From: Novosphingobium piscinae
GTDB taxonomy: Bacteria > Pseudomonadota > Alphaproteobacteria > Sphingomonadales > Sphingomonadaceae
Direction of reading: 5' to 3'
Length of the DNA: 64,000 nucleotides
Assembly: GCF_014230355.1 (NCBI RefSeq)
Contig: NZ_JACLAX010000001.1
Location: forward strand, 124,001 to 188,000
A model generated the notes under the pieces. The model made no database searches, was not told where the DNA came from, and saw only the letters and a program-made list of their open reading frames with translations. Shown here piece after piece: positions 41,701 to 52,504 of the stretch; position 1 is the first letter of the stretch, and each line of letters starts with the position of its first letter. Position numbers and translations under genes: made by a program.

Positions 41701-42361
41701 CGTGGTCCGCACCCTGATCGACGAGGCCGTGCCGATGAACGAGGGTTGCCTGCGCCCCGTGACCCTGCGTGTGCCCGAGGGGTCGATGCTGAGCCCGCGG
41801 TACCCGGCGGCCGTGGTCGCCGGCAATGTCGAGACCAGCCAGGCAGTGACCGACGCGCTGTTCGGGGCGCTCGGCACGATGGCCGCGGCGCAGGGCACGA
41901 TGAACAACCTGACCTTCGGCAATGCGCGCCACCAGTATTACGAGACGATTGCCGGGGGCGCTGGCGCCGGACCCGGCTTCGCCGGCGCTGATGTGGTCCA
42001 GACCCACATGACCAACAGCCGCCTGACCGATCCCGAGATCCTCGAGACCCGCTTCCCGGTGCGGCTGGAAGCCTTTGCGATCCGGCCCGGTTCGGGCGGC
42101 GCGGGCGCGTTCCGCGGCGGCAACGGCGCGGTCAGGCGCCTGCGCTTCCTGGCGCCGATGCGCGCCGGGATCCTCTCCAACCGGCGCCGGGTGCCACCCT
42201 TCGGCCTTGCCGGCGGCGCGCCCGGAGCGCCGGGGCGCAACAGCGTCGAGCGGGCCGGCGGGGCGATCGAGCCGCTCGGCGCTACCGCCGGGGTCGACAT
42301 GGAGCCCGGCGATGTGCTGGTGATCGAGACGCCCGGCGGCGGCGGGTATGGCGCGGACTAG
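38747..42361 (+). CDS. ATP-dependent 5-oxoprolinase (fused HyuA-HyuB)
   Basis: The 1204-residue protein has an N-terminal hydantoinase A half ([18 protein letters not shown] at about 10-27, [39 protein letters not shown]) and a C-terminal hydantoinase B half from about residue 690 ([41 protein letters not shown] given in part, and a [15 protein letters not shown] run). Full-length fusion is the eukaryotic-type OPLAH arrangement that opens 5-oxoproline to glutamate with ATP (EC 3.5.2.9). Directly downstream are two transporter subunits linked with 5-oxoproline, supporting this over hydantoinase. Start chosen at ATG 38747; GTG 38723 is possible, and neither has a strong ribosome site. Confidence 0.9.
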   Translation: MQADPSCWHFWVDRGGTFTDVVARAPDGRVLTAKLLSENPGHYADAAIEAMHRLTGMDPLPPLRARIGTTVATNALLERRGEPTCLAITRGFGDALAIGYQERPSLFVRRIDKPAPLYAHVAEITERIGADGSVVTPLDEAQARASLAAARARGIAAVAIVLMHGYRFTRHEERLAAIAADLGFTQISVSHRVAPLIKLIGRGDTTLVDAYLSPVLRRYVDGLQSRAGDGAALLFMQSSGGLTTGPAFRGKDAILSGPAGGIVGLARTAQQAGFDAVIGFDMGGTSTDVSHFAGHYERDSETMVAGVRVRAPIMRIHTVAAGGGSICAFDGARLTVGPRSAGAVPGPAAYRRGGPLTVTDCNVLLGKIVPHHFPAVFGPAGDAPLDTAAVAQAFAALSREVTAATGEAVTAEDLAEGFIAIAVANMANAIKTISVQRGHDVSRYTLGCFGGAGGQHACLVAEALGMSRVMIHPMGGVLSAFGMGLADRSLLLERTLGLPLAADQVPAIAAAVAELAAAAEAELRGQGAAGPLTRQVRLSLRHDGTDSLIAVEHGPPEQMIAAFHAQHRARFGFTGTAPIIVDTLHVEVIEPGESGATTVAELPAVSAPPREQVACHLRGTRRMVPLYERAALAAGFAAPGPAIIVDAVSTTVVEPGWSVAVDRHGNLLLERDPAAAVRALPAAAAADPVRLEIMGGLFMAIAEEMGAALQHSASSVNIRERLDFSCALFDGEGHLVANAPHMPVHLGSMGESVRTILRRRGGAADGRGIRPGDVYALNAPYEGGTHLPDVTVIMPVFVPGELPTDRPVPRWFVAARGHHADIGGISPGSMPPDSRSVEEEGILLDNVLIVEDGRLLEAEIAALLSTGPWPSRNVAQNLADLKAQVAACARGAAELNRVAAEQGADRVSAAMRDLQAYSEAAVRKLIGRLNAGTFCYPLDNGAEIRVDVRIDRAAQGITFDFTGTSAQLPGNFNAPLPVVRAAVLYVVRTLIDEAVPMNEGCLRPVTLRVPEGSMLSPRYPAAVVAGNVETSQAVTDALFGALGTMAAAQGTMNNLTFGNARHQYYETIAGGAGAGPGFAGADVVQTHMTNSRLTDPEILETRFPVRLEAFAIRPGSGGAGAFRGGNGAVRRLRFLAPMRAGILSNRRRVPPFGLAGGAPGAPGRNSVERAGGAIEPLGATAGVDMEPGDVLVIETPGGGGYGAD

Positions 42362-42373
42362 GACGCAGGCGGC

Positions 42374-43066
42374 ATGTGGGTCCTCTCCGGCATCGTGATC
42401 ATCATCCTCGGCTTCGCGCTGCGGCTCAACCCGATGGTCGTGATCCTCGCCGCCGCCGCCGCCACAGGGCTGGCTGGCGGGCTGGACCTCCACGCGATCA
42501 TCGCCGCCTTCGGCAAGGCCTTCAACGAGGCCCGCTACGTCAGCATCATCTGGATGATCCTGCCGGTCATCGGCCTGCTCGAGGCGCACGGCCTGCAGGA
42601 GCGCGCGCGCGAGATCATCACCCGGCTCAAGGGCGCCACCACCGGCCGGATCCTGCTCGGCTATCTCGTCCTGCGGCAGCTCTCCGCGGCGATCGGCCTG
42701 ACCTCGATCGCCGGCCACGCCCAGACCGTGCGGCCGCTGCTGGCGCCGATGGCCGAGGCCTCGGCCGAGGCCCAGGCCGGCGCGCTCAACCCGGCGCTGC
42801 GCGACGAGATCCGCGAATGGTCGGCCGCGACCGACAATGTCGGGCTGTTCTTCGGCGAGGACATCTTTCTGGCGATCGGCTCGATCCTGCTGATGAAGGG
42901 CGTGATGGAGCAGTACGGCATCATGCTCGAGCCGTTCGAGCTCTCGGTCTGGGCCATTCCCAGCGCGGTGGCGGCCCTGCTGGTTCACGGCTGGCGGCTG
43001 CGCCGGCTCGACCGCCGGCTGGCCGCGCTCGGCCGGGCAGCCGCCTCCGGGAACAGCGCGGCATGA
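42374..43066 (+). CDS. 5-oxoproline transporter subunit, DUF969 family
   Basis: The 230-residue membrane protein has about five to six helices and opens MWVLSGIVIIILGFALRLNPMVVILAAAAAT. It contains DUF969 marks: SIIWMILPVIGLLEAHGLQERA and LTSIAGHAQTVRPLLAPMAE. It pairs with the DUF979 protein, whose start overlaps this stop by 4 nt. The family is associated with 5-oxoproline uptake and sits here 12 bp behind the oxoprolinase. The transport role is family knowledge; direct evidence from this sequence is context. Confidence 0.88.
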   Translation: MWVLSGIVIIILGFALRLNPMVVILAAAAATGLAGGLDLHAIIAAFGKAFNEARYVSIIWMILPVIGLLEAHGLQERAREIITRLKGATTGRILLGYLVLRQLSAAIGLTSIAGHAQTVRPLLAPMAEASAEAQAGALNPALRDEIREWSAATDNVGLFFGEDIFLAIGSILLMKGVMEQYGIMLEPFELSVWAIPSAVAALLVHGWRLRRLDRRLAALGRAAASGNSAA

Positions 43067-43995
43067 TCACGCTGCAGTGGGTCTATGCCCTCGCGGGGCT
43101 GTTCTTCGCCGCGGTCAGCCTTGCCGGCCTGCGGCAGCGCGACAACCCGCGGCGCTGGGGGACGGCTGCGTTCTGGGGGCTGCTGGCGCTGAGCATGTGG
43201 GCGGGCGACCGCATCGGAGATTTCGGCAATGGCCTCTTGGTGATTGCCTTGACCCTGATCGCCGGCACCGGCCAGCTCGGCCGTCCCGCAGACGGCCCGC
43301 GCGCCCTCACCCGTCCGCTCGCCCCGGCGCTGCGCATCTTCGCCATCGCGCTGATCGTGCCCGCCACGGCCCTGGTCGGCGGGTTCGCCCTCAAGGCCGC
43401 GCCCGCCCTGGCCGAGGGCAAGCAGGCAACGCTCATCGCGCTCGCGCTCGGCACCCTGCTGGCGCTGGCGGTCGGACTGCAGTGGCTGGGCGCGCGCCCG
43501 CGCATCGCGCTGGACGAGGGCAGCCGGCTGCTCGGGGCGGTCGGCTGGGCGGCGATCCTGCCGCAGATGCTGGCCAGCCTGGGCGCGGTCTTCGCGCTGG
43601 CCGGGGTGGGACAGGTCGTCGGTGGGCTGATCCGCGGGGTGATCCCGTCGACCAGTCTGCTCGCGGCGGTCCTGGCCTATGGCCTGGGCATGGCCCTGTT
43701 CACGATGGTCATGGGCAATGCCTTCGCGGCGTTCCCGGTGATGATGGCCGCGGTCGGCCTGCCGCTGCTGATCACCGATTTCCACGGCGATCCGGCCATC
43801 ATCTGCGCGATCGGGATGCTGGCGGGGTTCAGCGGCACGCTGATGACGCCGATGGCCGCCAACTTCAACCTGGTCCCGGCCGTGCTGCTCGGCCTGCGCG
43901 ACCGTAACGGAGTGGTGTGGCGGCAGGTCCCGACCGCCCTGCCCCTGCTGGCGATCAACTGCGCGCTGATCTATCTTCTCGCCTTCCGTCCGTGA
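43063..43995 (+). CDS. 5-oxoproline transporter subunit, DUF979 family
   Basis: The 310-residue membrane protein has about nine helices (LQWVYALAGLFFAAVSLAGL, FWGLLALSMWAGDRIGDFGNGLL, TMVMGNAFAAFPVMMAAVGLPLLI, GFSGTLMTPMAANFNLVP). It is the constant partner of DUF969. The ATG overlaps the DUF969 stop (ATGA), indicating coupled synthesis of the two subunits. It likely forms the main permease channel for 5-oxoproline. Confidence 0.88.
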   Translation: MITLQWVYALAGLFFAAVSLAGLRQRDNPRRWGTAAFWGLLALSMWAGDRIGDFGNGLLVIALTLIAGTGQLGRPADGPRALTRPLAPALRIFAIALIVPATALVGGFALKAAPALAEGKQATLIALALGTLLALAVGLQWLGARPRIALDEGSRLLGAVGWAAILPQMLASLGAVFALAGVGQVVGGLIRGVIPSTSLLAAVLAYGLGMALFTMVMGNAFAAFPVMMAAVGLPLLITDFHGDPAIICAIGMLAGFSGTLMTPMAANFNLVPAVLLGLRDRNGVVWRQVPTALPLLAINCALIYLLAFRP

Positions 43996-44000
43996 GTGCC

Positions 44001-44990
44001 ATGACCCAGCTGACCCCTCCCCTCGCGGCCCGCTTCATGGATCTGACGCTGTCGCATCTCGGCCGCCAGTTCCCCTACAAGATGGATTTCGTGTTCGAGC
44101 GGCCCGAGGACGCCGGCCTGCCGATCGATCATCACCCGATCTTCCACGGCAGTTTCGATTGGCACAGCTGCGTGCATGGCTGGTGGCAGGTGCTGCGGCT
44201 CGCGCGGCTGTTCCCCGCTCTGCCCGAGGCCGCCGCGGTGCGCCGCCGCGCGGACGCCACGCTGGTGCCCGACAAGGTCGCCGGCGAGCGGGCCTTCCTC
44301 GACCGGGCGAGCGCCCGGGGCTTCGAGCGCCCCTATGGCTGGGCCTGGCTGCTGGCACTGCATGACGAGGCCGCCTGCCACGATGCGCCCTGGGCCGCCG
44401 CGCTGGCCCCGCTGGCCGCGGCCTTCGCCGCGCGGTTCCATGACTTCCTGCCGCGGCTGACCTATCCGCTGCGGGTCGGAACGCATTTCAACATCGCCTT
44501 CGCGCTGGTGCTGGCGCGGCGCTGGGCGGCGGCGCGTGATGGCGCGCTGGTGGCGCTGATCGACGCGCGGGCGCAGGCCTGGTTCGGCGCGGATGCCGAT
44601 TGCCAGGCGTGGGAGCCCGGTGGTGACGAGTTCCTCTCCTCCGCCCTCACCGAGGCCCTGCTGATGGGCGAGGTGCTGCCGCCGGCCGCCTTCCGGACGT
44701 GGTTCGCCCGGTTCCTGCCGCGCGCGGCCGAGGGTGCTCCCGCCAGCCTGTTCACGCCGGCCGTCGTCTCCGATCGTTCGGATGGCAAGATCGCGCACCT
44801 CGACGGGCTGAACCTGAGCCGCGCCTGGTGCTGGCGGAGCATCGCCGCGCGTCTGGGCGAGGCCCATCCGGTGAGCCTGCCGGCGCGCACCGCGGCCGAG
44901 CAGCACATCGCCGCCAGCCTGCCGCATGTCGCGGGCGATTACATGGGCGAACACTGGCTGGCCACCTTCGCCCTGCTGGCGCTCGAATAG
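44001..44990 (+). CDS. DUF2891 domain protein of the 5-oxoproline operon
   Basis: The 329-residue soluble protein is rich in His and Trp motifs: DHHPIFHGSFDWHSCVHGWWQVLRL near the N-terminus, RPYGWAWLLALHDEA, RVGTHFNIAFAL, CQAWEPGGDEFLSSALTEA, and HIAASLPHVAGDYMGEHWLATFALLAL. The layout suggests an alpha/alpha-barrel with a metal or acid-base centre. DUF2891 genes recur beside DUF969/DUF979, but no activity is established. ATG 44001 is taken as the start; GTG 43992 would overlap the DUF979 stop. Confidence 0.85.
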   Translation: MTQLTPPLAARFMDLTLSHLGRQFPYKMDFVFERPEDAGLPIDHHPIFHGSFDWHSCVHGWWQVLRLARLFPALPEAAAVRRRADATLVPDKVAGERAFLDRASARGFERPYGWAWLLALHDEAACHDAPWAAALAPLAAAFAARFHDFLPRLTYPLRVGTHFNIAFALVLARRWAAARDGALVALIDARAQAWFGADADCQAWEPGGDEFLSSALTEALLMGEVLPPAAFRTWFARFLPRAAEGAPASLFTPAVVSDRSDGKIAHLDGLNLSRAWCWRSIAARLGEAHPVSLPARTAAEQHIAASLPHVAGDYMGEHWLATFALLALE

Positions 44991-45023
44991 GCGGGCCGAG
45001 GGGCCGCCCCGCCCGGATGCAGG

Positions 45024-47527
<2,504 letters not shown>

Positions 47528-47626
47528 GCTGCTGCTCCCGCTGCCTTCGGCCGAGCCCTGCACCGCCGGCCCCGCCCGGGCAAGCCGCGCGCGGCCCCGC
47601 CGGGGCGGTGCCGGTGCAAAGAACGC

Positions 47627-49078
47627 TCAGGCGATTGGTCGCTGCCCCGGCGCAGGCTCACTCCGCACGAACCGCAAGGCGCCGCCGACGATCGTGCCCC
47701 GCACCAGCCCGGCCTCGAGGCGCGAGCGCGCCTGCTGCCATGGGCGGTCGAGCAGGCAGCAATCGGCCGGCTCGCCCACCGCGATCCGGCGCTGGCGGCC
47801 AAGGTCGCGGGGGTCGGCCAGGAACAGCGCCAGCGCCGCCTCGGGCGTCAGCGCCTCGGCGGGTCCGAACGGGGTGCCCGCGGCGGTCCTGCGCTCCACC
47901 GCGGCGCGCATCGCGGCCCACGGATCGAGCGGGCCATAGGGGGCGTCGCTGCCAGCAGCGAGCACCAGCCCGGCCGCCTGCAGGCTGGCCAGGCGATAGA
48001 GCGAAGGCCAATCCGCCGCGGGGATGTCGGCATGGTACTGGTCGCCCCGCACCGCGACGAAGGTGGGCTGGACCACCACCGGCAGCTCCAGCCTGACCAG
48101 GGCCTCGAGCAGCCCTGCCGAGATCACTGAGCCATGCTCGATGCGATCGCCGGCGGCGGGGCCGAGCTCGTCGAACAGGCCGATGGCGAAGGCCAGCTCG
48201 GCCTCGGACACGCAATGGACCGCGGTGCCGCGGCCCTGTTCGCGCGCCTGGCGCATCGCCTGCAGCGTCGCCTCCCAGTCGGGCAGGTGGTGCTCATGGA
48301 GATGCAGCTTGAACGGACCGCGGGCGAGATCCGGCCGCTCGGGCAAGCCCGCGAGCGCGAGCGAGCCGGCCAGCAGCACGCGCTGGGGCAAGGCGCCCGC
48401 GGCCTGCTGGGCAGCGAAATGGTCCGCCTCGGCCGCGGCATTGGCCGGCGACATCTCGGTCAGGCCGGTGACCCCCCAGCCCAGCAGCGCCGCACCGACC
48501 GGGGCGAACGGGGGCGGCGTTCCGGCCAGGGCATCGCGCAGCCAGCGATCCTCGTCGAACAGCCGCCCGGTCCAGGCGCCGTCGCGCTGCTCGAGCCCGG
48601 CGGGCAGCGGCAGGCCCGCGGCGAGCAGAGCCTCGATCCCGGCCGAATTGAAGAACCACATCCGCCCCGAGCGATGCTGCACGCGGACTGGCCGGTCCGA
48701 GCGCATCGCGTCGAGCACGTGCCGGTCGAGCAGGCCGGCGATGCTGTCGTGATAGCCCACGCCGCGCAGCCAGCCTGATCCCGGGGCCTCCGCCAGCGTG
48801 CGGGCCAGATCGTCGGCCGTGGCGACTTCGGGCGGCCCGCAGGGCACCGACTGCAGGGCCACGCTGCTGGCCGCGACATGCATGTGGTGATCGTGCAGTC
48901 CGGGGAGCAGGCAGCCGCCCGCGGCATCGAGGGTCACCGCGCCATCCGCCGCGAGCCCCTGCCCGATCGCCCGGATCACGCCGTCCGCCAGCAGCACGTC
49001 GCCCACCGCGCCCCCGGCCAGCTCGGCCCGGCGGATCAGCAGTGCGGGCGGGTGGGCAGGCGGGTGGGCAGACGACAC
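47627..49078 (-). CDS. YtcJ-like amidohydrolase
   Basis: The 483-residue metal-dependent amidohydrolase has GLHDHHMHV (HxH), SGRMWFFNSAGIEAL, LHLHEHHLPDW, AVHCVSEAELAFAIGLF, DRIEHGSVIS, PTFVAVRGDQYH and the C-terminal metal Asp in AAGSDAPYGPLDPW. Members hydrolyse amide or imine bonds of diverse, often extracellular, metabolites; the substrate is unknown. There is no signal peptide. The start is a GTG at 49078 without a strong ribosome site; its first residues are an AHPPAHPP repeat from a 12-bp duplication. Confidence 0.85.
   Translation of the reverse strand: MSSAHPPAHPPALLIRRAELAGGAVGDVLLADGVIRAIGQGLAADGAVTLDAAGGCLLPGLHDHHMHVAASSVALQSVPCGPPEVATADDLARTLAEAPGSGWLRGVGYHDSIAGLLDRHVLDAMRSDRPVRVQHRSGRMWFFNSAGIEALLAAGLPLPAGLEQRDGAWTGRLFDEDRWLRDALAGTPPPFAPVGAALLGWGVTGLTEMSPANAAAEADHFAAQQAAGALPQRVLLAGSLALAGLPERPDLARGPFKLHLHEHHLPDWEATLQAMRQAREQGRGTAVHCVSEAELAFAIGLFDELGPAAGDRIEHGSVISAGLLEALVRLELPVVVQPTFVAVRGDQYHADIPAADWPSLYRLASLQAAGLVLAAGSDAPYGPLDPWAAMRAAVERRTAAGTPFGPAEALTPEAALALFLADPRDLGRQRRIAVGEPADCCLLDRPWQQARSRLEAGLVRGTIVGGALRFVRSEPAPGQRPIA
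49047..49070. repeat. 12-bp tandem duplication at amidohydrolase N-terminus
   Basis: GGCGGGTGGGCA occurs twice in tandem, encoding AHPPAHPP a few codons after the GTG start on the minus strand. In-frame unit length. Confidence 0.8.
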
Positions 49079-49118
49079 GGTACGGGGACCTTGCGGCGGG
49101 AGAGACGGGCCTGCGCGG

Positions 49119-49436
49119 CTATGCCACGGATACCGCCACCTCGACCACACCCTCCGTGACCCGCACCGGGAACGTCCGCAGCGCCTCGGTCGCGGGCGGG
49201 CCATAGACCTCGCCGCTGGCCAGATCGAAGCGCGCGCCGTGGGCCGGGCAGGCGATCCAGCCGTTGCGGATGCGCCCGCAGGTCAACGGCTCGTCGGCAT
49301 GGGTGCACTGGTTGGCGATGGCATGGAAGCTGTCGCCGCTGCGGCAGACCAGCACGGCCGTGCCGTCGATCTCGACCGCGAGCGCGGCATTATCTGCCAG
49401 CGTCGCGGCGCCGGGGACAGGGACAAAGCGGCTCAC
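49119..49436 (-). CDS. Rieske [2Fe-2S] ferredoxin
   Basis: The 105-residue protein has the Rieske ligand pairs Cys44-x-His46 (NQCTHADE) and Cys63-x2-His66 (IACPAHGARFD). It is the size of the soluble ferredoxins that feed ring-hydroxylating oxygenases. The start codon is GTG, overlapping the stop of the SMP-30-like gene by 4 nt. The Rieske oxygenase 5 kb upstream in the same series (54446-55852) is its likely partner. No ferredoxin reductase is in the window. Confidence 0.93.
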   Translation of the reverse strand: MSRFVPVPGAATLADNAALAVEIDGTAVLVCRSGDSFHAIANQCTHADEPLTCGRIRNGWIACPAHGARFDLASGEVYGPPATEALRTFPVRVTEGVVEVAVSVA

Positions 49437-51043
49437 GCCGGGTCTGCCGCCAACGCCAGCACGCTGCCTTCGGCGTCACCGGCGATCAGCAGGGTCCCCT
49501 CCGGGTCGCAGGCGATCCCGGCGAAGTTGATCATCGGGCCGGACATGTCGCCGATCGGGCCAAGGAAATGCGGGACCACGCCGGGCGGGGTGCCGACCGG
49601 CAGGCCGCTGGCCAGGGCGGTGACGCAGCCGGACGCCGGGTCGATCGCAAGCACCCGCTTGCCGGCGGTATCGACCACACAAACCTGGCCGTCGCGCAGA
49701 CACAGGCCCTCGGGGCGCCCCAGCCCTTCGGCGAGGGTCTCGGTCGCGCCCGAGGCGGTAATGCGGGTAACGCGCCCGGCCCCGGCCTCGGCCACGATCA
49801 CTTCGTCGCCGAGCAGGGCTAGACCCATCGGGCCATCGAGCCCGGCCGCCAGCCGGCGCACTTCGCTGCCTTCAAAAAGGTGGACGCAGCCTGCGCCATA
49901 TTCGGCAAAAGCGACGAGCCCCGAGGCGGCCCGGTCGACGCCCATCAGCTGATCGAAGCCGCTGGCAAGGATGTCGCTGGCGCCCTCGGCCGGGCGATAG
50001 AGCGCCACCGCGCCAAGCCCGGTGGTGATCACCCATTCGCCGGTGGCAGCGCCCGCCGCCACACCGCGCAGATAGCCGGGGCAGCCGGGCCAGAACACCA
50101 TCGCGGCCAGCCGCAGCGCCTCGGGGCCGGCCGCGGTGCGATCAACCTGGTAGCCGAACACGCCGTCGCAGACGAACACGCTGCCATCCCCCGCCGCGGC
50201 GATGCCGAGCGGCCATTGCAGCCCGCGCTCGATCAACGGCCGGACCGAACCCGGCGCGAGGATCTCGGTGATCGATCCGTTGATGCTCGAGACGAACAGC
50301 CGCTCGCCGACAAAGGTGACATTGTCGAGCCCGGGCCCGAGATTGGCGAGGACCTCGCGCTGGCCGGTCTGCGGATCGATCCGCAGGACTTCGCCGCTGG
50401 CGACCTGGGTCGAGACGATGCGGCCCTTCGCATCAAACTTCACGCTGTCCGGCACGCCGAGGTCTCCGGCGACCACCTCGTGCGCCCCGGTGGCCAGATC
50501 GACCCGCCAGATGGCGTTCGCGCCCATCACCGGGACATAGAGCTTGCCGTCGGGGCCGACCTGGAAGGCGTTGGCCATCGGCACCCCTTCGAGGATCACC
50601 CGCGGCGCGCCGCCGGCAAGGTCCAGCTCGAGCAGCCGTGCACCGATCCGGCACTCCCCCGCGAACAGGCGACCCTCGTGCCAGGTGATCGGATTGGCCA
50701 CGGGGATGTCGCCGCGCAGCACCCGGGTGCGCCCATCGGGGGACCGCACCGCGACGCGGCCGAGCGTGATTTCGGTGAGGTAGAGGTTGCCGTGGTCGTC
50801 GAACGCGAGATCATCGGGCGCGACGATGTCGCCGCCCATCGGGCTGATCACCTCGACCGCGCCGGTATCCGGATTGATCGCGCTGACCTGGCTGGCGGGC
50901 ACCTGGGCCACCCAGATGCGGCCATCGGCCCCGGTGGTGATGCCATTGGCACCATGCAGGCGACTCGGCGGGGTCAGCCGGGCCAGGGTCCAGCCATCGG
51001 CCACGGCCATGGCAGTGGGGGCGGTGTAGCGGCTCGGCATCAT
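49433..51043 (-). CDS. SMP-30/gluconolactonase-like double beta-propeller protein
   Basis: The 536-residue protein has repeated propeller blades: HGANGITTGADGRIWVAQ, DIVAPDDLAFDDHGNLYLTEI, NAFQVGPDGKLYVPVMG, PDSVKFDAKGRIVSTQ, WPLGIAAAGDGSVFVCDG, and further NHL-like blades (DGPMGLALLGDEVIVAEAG, GRPEGLCLRDGQVCVVD). This is nearly twice the usual 300-residue SMP-30, suggesting two fused propellers. SMP-30 relatives open lactones using a Ca or Zn ion. Beside a Baeyer-Villiger monooxygenase, hydrolysis of the resulting lactone is a plausible role. There is no signal peptide. The first of two adjacent ATGs is taken as start. Confidence 0.8.
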   Translation of the reverse strand: MMPSRYTAPTAMAVADGWTLARLTPPSRLHGANGITTGADGRIWVAQVPASQVSAINPDTGAVEVISPMGGDIVAPDDLAFDDHGNLYLTEITLGRVAVRSPDGRTRVLRGDIPVANPITWHEGRLFAGECRIGARLLELDLAGGAPRVILEGVPMANAFQVGPDGKLYVPVMGANAIWRVDLATGAHEVVAGDLGVPDSVKFDAKGRIVSTQVASGEVLRIDPQTGQREVLANLGPGLDNVTFVGERLFVSSINGSITEILAPGSVRPLIERGLQWPLGIAAAGDGSVFVCDGVFGYQVDRTAAGPEALRLAAMVFWPGCPGYLRGVAAGAATGEWVITTGLGAVALYRPAEGASDILASGFDQLMGVDRAASGLVAFAEYGAGCVHLFEGSEVRRLAAGLDGPMGLALLGDEVIVAEAGAGRVTRITASGATETLAEGLGRPEGLCLRDGQVCVVDTAGKRVLAIDPASGCVTALASGLPVGTPPGVVPHFLGPIGDMSGPMINFAGIACDPEGTLLIAGDAEGSVLALAADPA

Positions 51044-51056
51044 GACGGGGGGATCC

Positions 51057-52466
51057 TCAACCGATGATCGACTTGACCTCGAGATATTCGTGGAAGCCAT
51101 GCTCGCCCCACTCGCGCCCATTGCCTGAGCGCTTGTAGCCACCGAACGGGGCGTGGAAGTCGAACCCGCCGTTGACCCAGATCGCACCAGTGCGCAGGCG
51201 TCGGGCGAGGCCGATGGCAAGGTCGCGGTCCTGCCCGCTGACATAGCCGCCAAGCCCGAACGGGCTGTCGTTGGCGATGGCGATGGCATGGTCGAGATCA
51301 TCGTAGCCGATGATCACCAGCACCGGGCCGAAGATCTCCTCGCGCGCGATGGTCATGGCGTTGGTGGCCTTGAACACGGTCGGCTTGCAATAGAAGCCCT
51401 TCTCCAGCCCCTCGGGCCGCCCGGGGCCGCCGGCGACCAGTTCGGCGCCTTCCGCGATCCCCTTGCGGATATAGTCCTGCACCACGTTCCACTGGCCCTT
51501 GGAGACCACCGGCCCCATCCCGACATCACCCTGCGGGTCACCCACGGCGACGGCCTCGGCCGCTGCCCGTGCGGCCTCTAACGCCTCGGCCAAGCGCGCA
51601 TTGGGCACCAGCAGACGCGAACCGGCCGAGCAGGTCTGGCCGGCATTGACCATCATCCCGCCGGTCGCGGCCGCGACATTCGCCGCCAGGTCGGCATCGT
51701 CGAGCACGATCCAGGCGCTCTTGCCGCCCAGTTCGAGGCCGACGCGCTTGACCGTGTCCGCCGCGTCCTTGCTGATCTGGATGCCGACCGGCTCGGAGCC
51801 GGTGAAGCTGATCATGTCCACGTCGGGATGGCGCGACAGGGCCGCGCCGATCACGCTGCCCTGGCCCTGGATCATGTTGAACACGCCGGCGGGCACCCCG
51901 GCCTCGTGCAGGATCTCGGCGAGGATCTGCGCGGAATAGGGCGCCAGCTGGGGCGGCTTGAGCACCGCGGTGCAGCCGGTCGCCAGCGCCGGGAAGACCT
52001 TGACCGTCACCTGGTTGAGTGGCCAGTTCCACGGCGTGATCAGGCCGCAGACGCCGATCGGCTCGCGCAGCACCAGCGTGGGGCCCTTCCGCTCCTCGAA
52101 CCTGAAGCTTTCGAGCACCTCGATCGCGGTCTGCAGGTGTCCGGCCCCAAGCCCGACATGGAAGCCCTGACCCAGCGCGATCGGGGCGCCCATTTCCTCG
52201 GTCACGGCCGTGCCCAACTCGGCCATGCGCCGGGTGTAGACCGCCTGGATCGAGCGCAGCAGGTCGAGCCGTTCGGCCACGGTCGAGACCGACCAGCTGG
52301 CGAAGGCCCGGCGCGCCGCGGCCACCGCGCGGTCAACATCGGCGGGAGAGCCCAGCGCGATTGTGCCCGACACCGCTTCGGTCGCCGGGTTGATCACCTC
52401 GGCGGTCTGCGGCGCGACCGGATCGACCCATGCCCCATCGATGTAGAACTGGGTGTAGTTGCGCAT
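51057..52466 (-). CDS. NAD(P)-dependent aldehyde dehydrogenase
   Basis: The 469-residue enzyme has the full ALDH set: TPWNWPLNQV with Asn147, VGLELGGKSAW with Glu245, NAGQTCSAGSRLLV with Cys279, EEIFGPVLVI and the C-terminal PFGGYKRSGNGREWG. The usual KPSE is KPPQ here. It oxidises an aldehyde to acid; the substrate is probably formed by the adjoining TPP enzyme or after ring cleavage. GGGAGAG precedes the ATG at 52466. It lies 38 bp downstream of the TPP enzyme and 13 bp upstream of the SMP-30-like gene. Confidence 0.92.
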   Translation of the reverse strand: MRNYTQFYIDGAWVDPVAPQTAEVINPATEAVSGTIALGSPADVDRAVAAARRAFASWSVSTVAERLDLLRSIQAVYTRRMAELGTAVTEEMGAPIALGQGFHVGLGAGHLQTAIEVLESFRFEERKGPTLVLREPIGVCGLITPWNWPLNQVTVKVFPALATGCTAVLKPPQLAPYSAQILAEILHEAGVPAGVFNMIQGQGSVIGAALSRHPDVDMISFTGSEPVGIQISKDAADTVKRVGLELGGKSAWIVLDDADLAANVAAATGGMMVNAGQTCSAGSRLLVPNARLAEALEAARAAAEAVAVGDPQGDVGMGPVVSKGQWNVVQDYIRKGIAEGAELVAGGPGRPEGLEKGFYCKPTVFKATNAMTIAREEIFGPVLVIIGYDDLDHAIAIANDSPFGLGGYVSGQDRDLAIGLARRLRTGAIWVNGGFDFHAPFGGYKRSGNGREWGEHGFHEYLEVKSIIG

Positions 52467-52504
52467 GGTGCTCTCCCGTATGGTCTTATTGGCGCCTGGT
52501 CCGC

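Noticed and set aside
38609..42988. Antisense open frame of about 1459 codons opposite the 5-oxoprolinase
   Set aside because: Same cause: GC-driven shadow of a well-supported gene, with no recognisable domain or ribosome site.
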